Below, piece after piece: positions 14,688 to 15,801 of a stretch of 15,801 bases of DNA. This DNA is from Acidimicrobiaceae bacterium (GTDB lineage: Bacteria; Actinomycetota; Acidimicrobiia; Acidimicrobiales; Salinilacustritrichaceae). Location: contig DMTU01000050.1 of assembly GCA_003476595.1 (NCBI GenBank), forward strand, positions 7,041 through 22,841, written 5' to 3'. Every line of letters starts with the position of its first letter. The first letter of the stretch is position 1. The notes under the pieces were generated by a model, which saw only the letters and a list, made by a program, of their open reading frames with translations, was not told the DNA's origin and ran no database searches. The position numbers and the translations under genes were made by a program.

Positions 14688-15801
14688 CGAGCAAACCGAT
14701 GACCTTCGGCGGTACCTGACGTCGTTGACCGAGGCGGTCGACACCGGTGTTGCGTGCAGGCAGCTGGACGCGAGCGGTGCCGGACGGCGTCGCTGGTCCG
14801 TGATGGCTGGTGCGGCTACTGCGGTTCTTGCTGTCGCTGCGCTCGTCGTGGGCGGGTTCGAGCTCGGCGACGGCGGCGACGGCCAGTCCGTGACGGTCGC
14901 CGGCCCTGACGGGGCCCGGTCCGCCGGCGAGGTCGACGGGCTGTGGCGTGTCGTCGCGACCGTCAACGATGGCGAACGGCAGTCGGCCGAGGGCACAGCG
15001 AACCTGCGCTTCGACGGCGACCGCGTGCGCGGGGACGACGGGTGCAACAACCGCATGGAGGCGAGGCTGGAGGACGGAGCCATCGTCGGGCCAAGCGTCC
15101 GTACGCAGGTCGCTTGCCCGAACGAAGCCGCAGTCAAGGAGGCAGAACTGTTCTGGACGGCACTGGGGCAACCCGTGGACGTCCAGGATGCCGAGCTGTG
15201 GCTGGTCGACGGAGACGGCGACGGACTCGTGTTTGCGCGGGTTGACGAGGGCCGGGAGGTGCCCGCAGCGGCGGAGCCGACCGTGACGGTTGCCGTGGAC
15301 GGTTTCGGGCCGGTTGAGGCGACCGTGTCGCCTCTCACCGTCTCGGAACAGGGGTGGCTGGAACACACGGTCACGCTGACGAACACCGGCACCGAGACCG
15401 TGCACCTCCAGGACTTCCGGACCGGCACGATGCTCGGCGACCGGCAGGTCGCCGTGGCCACGGACGGCTGCGGGCACGGCTCCTCCAGCGACGAGCCCGT
15501 GATGATGGGCTGCAACCGCGACTACCGACCCGTGACCATCGAGGCCGGCGGTACGCACACCTTCACGGTCACGCTGTGGCGGGACCTCGCCGGCATGAAC
15601 CCGGTCGGCGAGGGAACCTACGAATGGTCGTGGTCCGTCGACCGTCGCGACACACCCTTCGACGACCCTGACCAGACCGGCACCACTGGAACCCTGATCC
15701 TCACCTACAAGGATCTCGGCTCGACCAGCGGGTCGACCGGCTCGGACCAAGCTGGAACCGATGCAGCGGGAGGGGTGGACGGCCCGGTTCTGTACGGACC
15801 T
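14674..15801 (+). CDS. Sensor C: membrane protein with META and Ig-like outer domains, putative anti-sigma (3'-truncated)
   Basis: The frame is open from ATG 14674 to the window edge (376 residues seen, no stop). The cytoplasmic tail has LRRYLTSLTEAV (11-22), the same gapless motif as in sensors A and B, and the membrane helix is ~43-62. Residues ~87-190 form a META (HslJ-like) domain, with GLWRVVATVNDGE, DGCNNRMEARLEDGAIV, TQVACP and EAELFWTALG; its two cysteines (Cys124, Cys148) sit where family members often have them. Residues ~203-345 look Ig-like (WLEHTVTLTNTGTETVHLQD, then PVTIEAGGTHTFTVTLWRD), similar in style to BsuPI-type domains, with Cys266 and Cys280. A Gly/Ser/Thr-rich stretch begins at ~349. 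The ribosome binding site GGGGGTGG lies six bases before the ATG. META domains occur in envelope-stress lipoproteins, so an envelope-sensing role is plausible, but the ligand is unknown. Confidence 0.78.
   Translation, partial: MLTSDEQTDDLRRYLTSLTEAVDTGVACRQLDASGAGRRRWSVMAGAATAVLAVAALVVGGFELGDGGDGQSVTVAGPDGARSAGEVDGLWRVVATVNDGERQSAEGTANLRFDGDRVRGDDGCNNRMEARLEDGAIVGPSVRTQVACPNEAAVKEAELFWTALGQPVDVQDAELWLVDGDGDGLVFARVDEGREVPAAAEPTVTVAVDGFGPVEATVSPLTVSEQGWLEHTVTLTNTGTETVHLQDFRTGTMLGDRQVAVATDGCGHGSSSDEPVMMGCNRDYRPVTIEAGGTHTFTVTLWRDLAGMNPVGEGTYEWSWSVDRRDTPFDDPDQTGTTGTLILTYKDLGSTSGSTGSDQAGTDAAGGVDGPVLYGP

Noticed and set aside
14599..15750. Minus-strand open frames opposite sensor C
   Set aside because: The plus strand has a start with a ribosome binding site, a tail motif shared with sensors A and B, a membrane helix and META motifs; the minus frames have none of these.
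1..15801. tRNA, rRNA, CRISPR array, insertion sequence or phage genes
   Set aside because: No cloverleaf or CCA-type ends, no regularly spaced repeats, and no transposase, integrase or phage structural motifs were seen. Small inverted repeats present are explained as terminators or chance in GC-rich DNA.

Overview
The window is very GC-rich and densely coded, with overlapping stop/start codons and at least one TANNNT -10 box placed 6-7 bases before a start codon, which is typical of leaderless actinobacterial genes. An actinobacterial-type HemQ, a complete branched-chain amino acid (HAAT/Liv) ABC operon and small ECF sigma factors followed by membrane sensors all fit Actinomycetota. I think class Acidimicrobiia is most likely, but that is inference from gene style, not a database result.

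Layout. Positions 1-1624 hold the 3' part of fdhD (sulfur transfer to formate dehydrogenase), hemQ (coproheme decarboxylase) and a small ACT-domain protein. Positions 1690-5586 are a tight plus-strand operon livH-livM-livG-livF, in which LivH carries an unusual secreted-type beta-sandwich domain in front of the permease. A strong 11-bp hairpin at 5678-5703 separates it from two minus-strand lipoprotein substrate-binding proteins (5730-7064 and 7160-8542). These are diverged tandem paralogues; the second has no ordinary start codon in front of its signal peptide. Divergent from them, 8607-9347 encodes an AlaX-type alanyl-tRNA editing protein in which a zinc-ligand Cys is replaced by Asp.

Positions 9410-15801 are the most interesting part. 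They hold three consecutive ECF-sigma/membrane-sensor pairs: A on minus (11630-9410), B on plus (12041-14075) and C on plus (14232 to the window edge). In every pair the sigma gene overlaps the sensor gene (8, 11 and 14 bases). Each sensor has a short cytoplasmic tail with a shared gapless helix motif, one membrane helix and a large outer domain. Sensors A and B are propeller-like, with S-x-D-G-x-x-W repeats and a common inserted module; sensor C has a META (HslJ-like) domain plus an Ig-like domain. The classical zinc anti-sigma motif is absent from all three. Sigma A and C are sisters while sensors A and B are sisters, so partners appear to have been swapped. I read this as a locally expanded family of envelope-sensing sigma/anti-sigma modules; their ligands and targets are unknown.

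I saw no tRNA, rRNA, CRISPR array, transposase or integrase.
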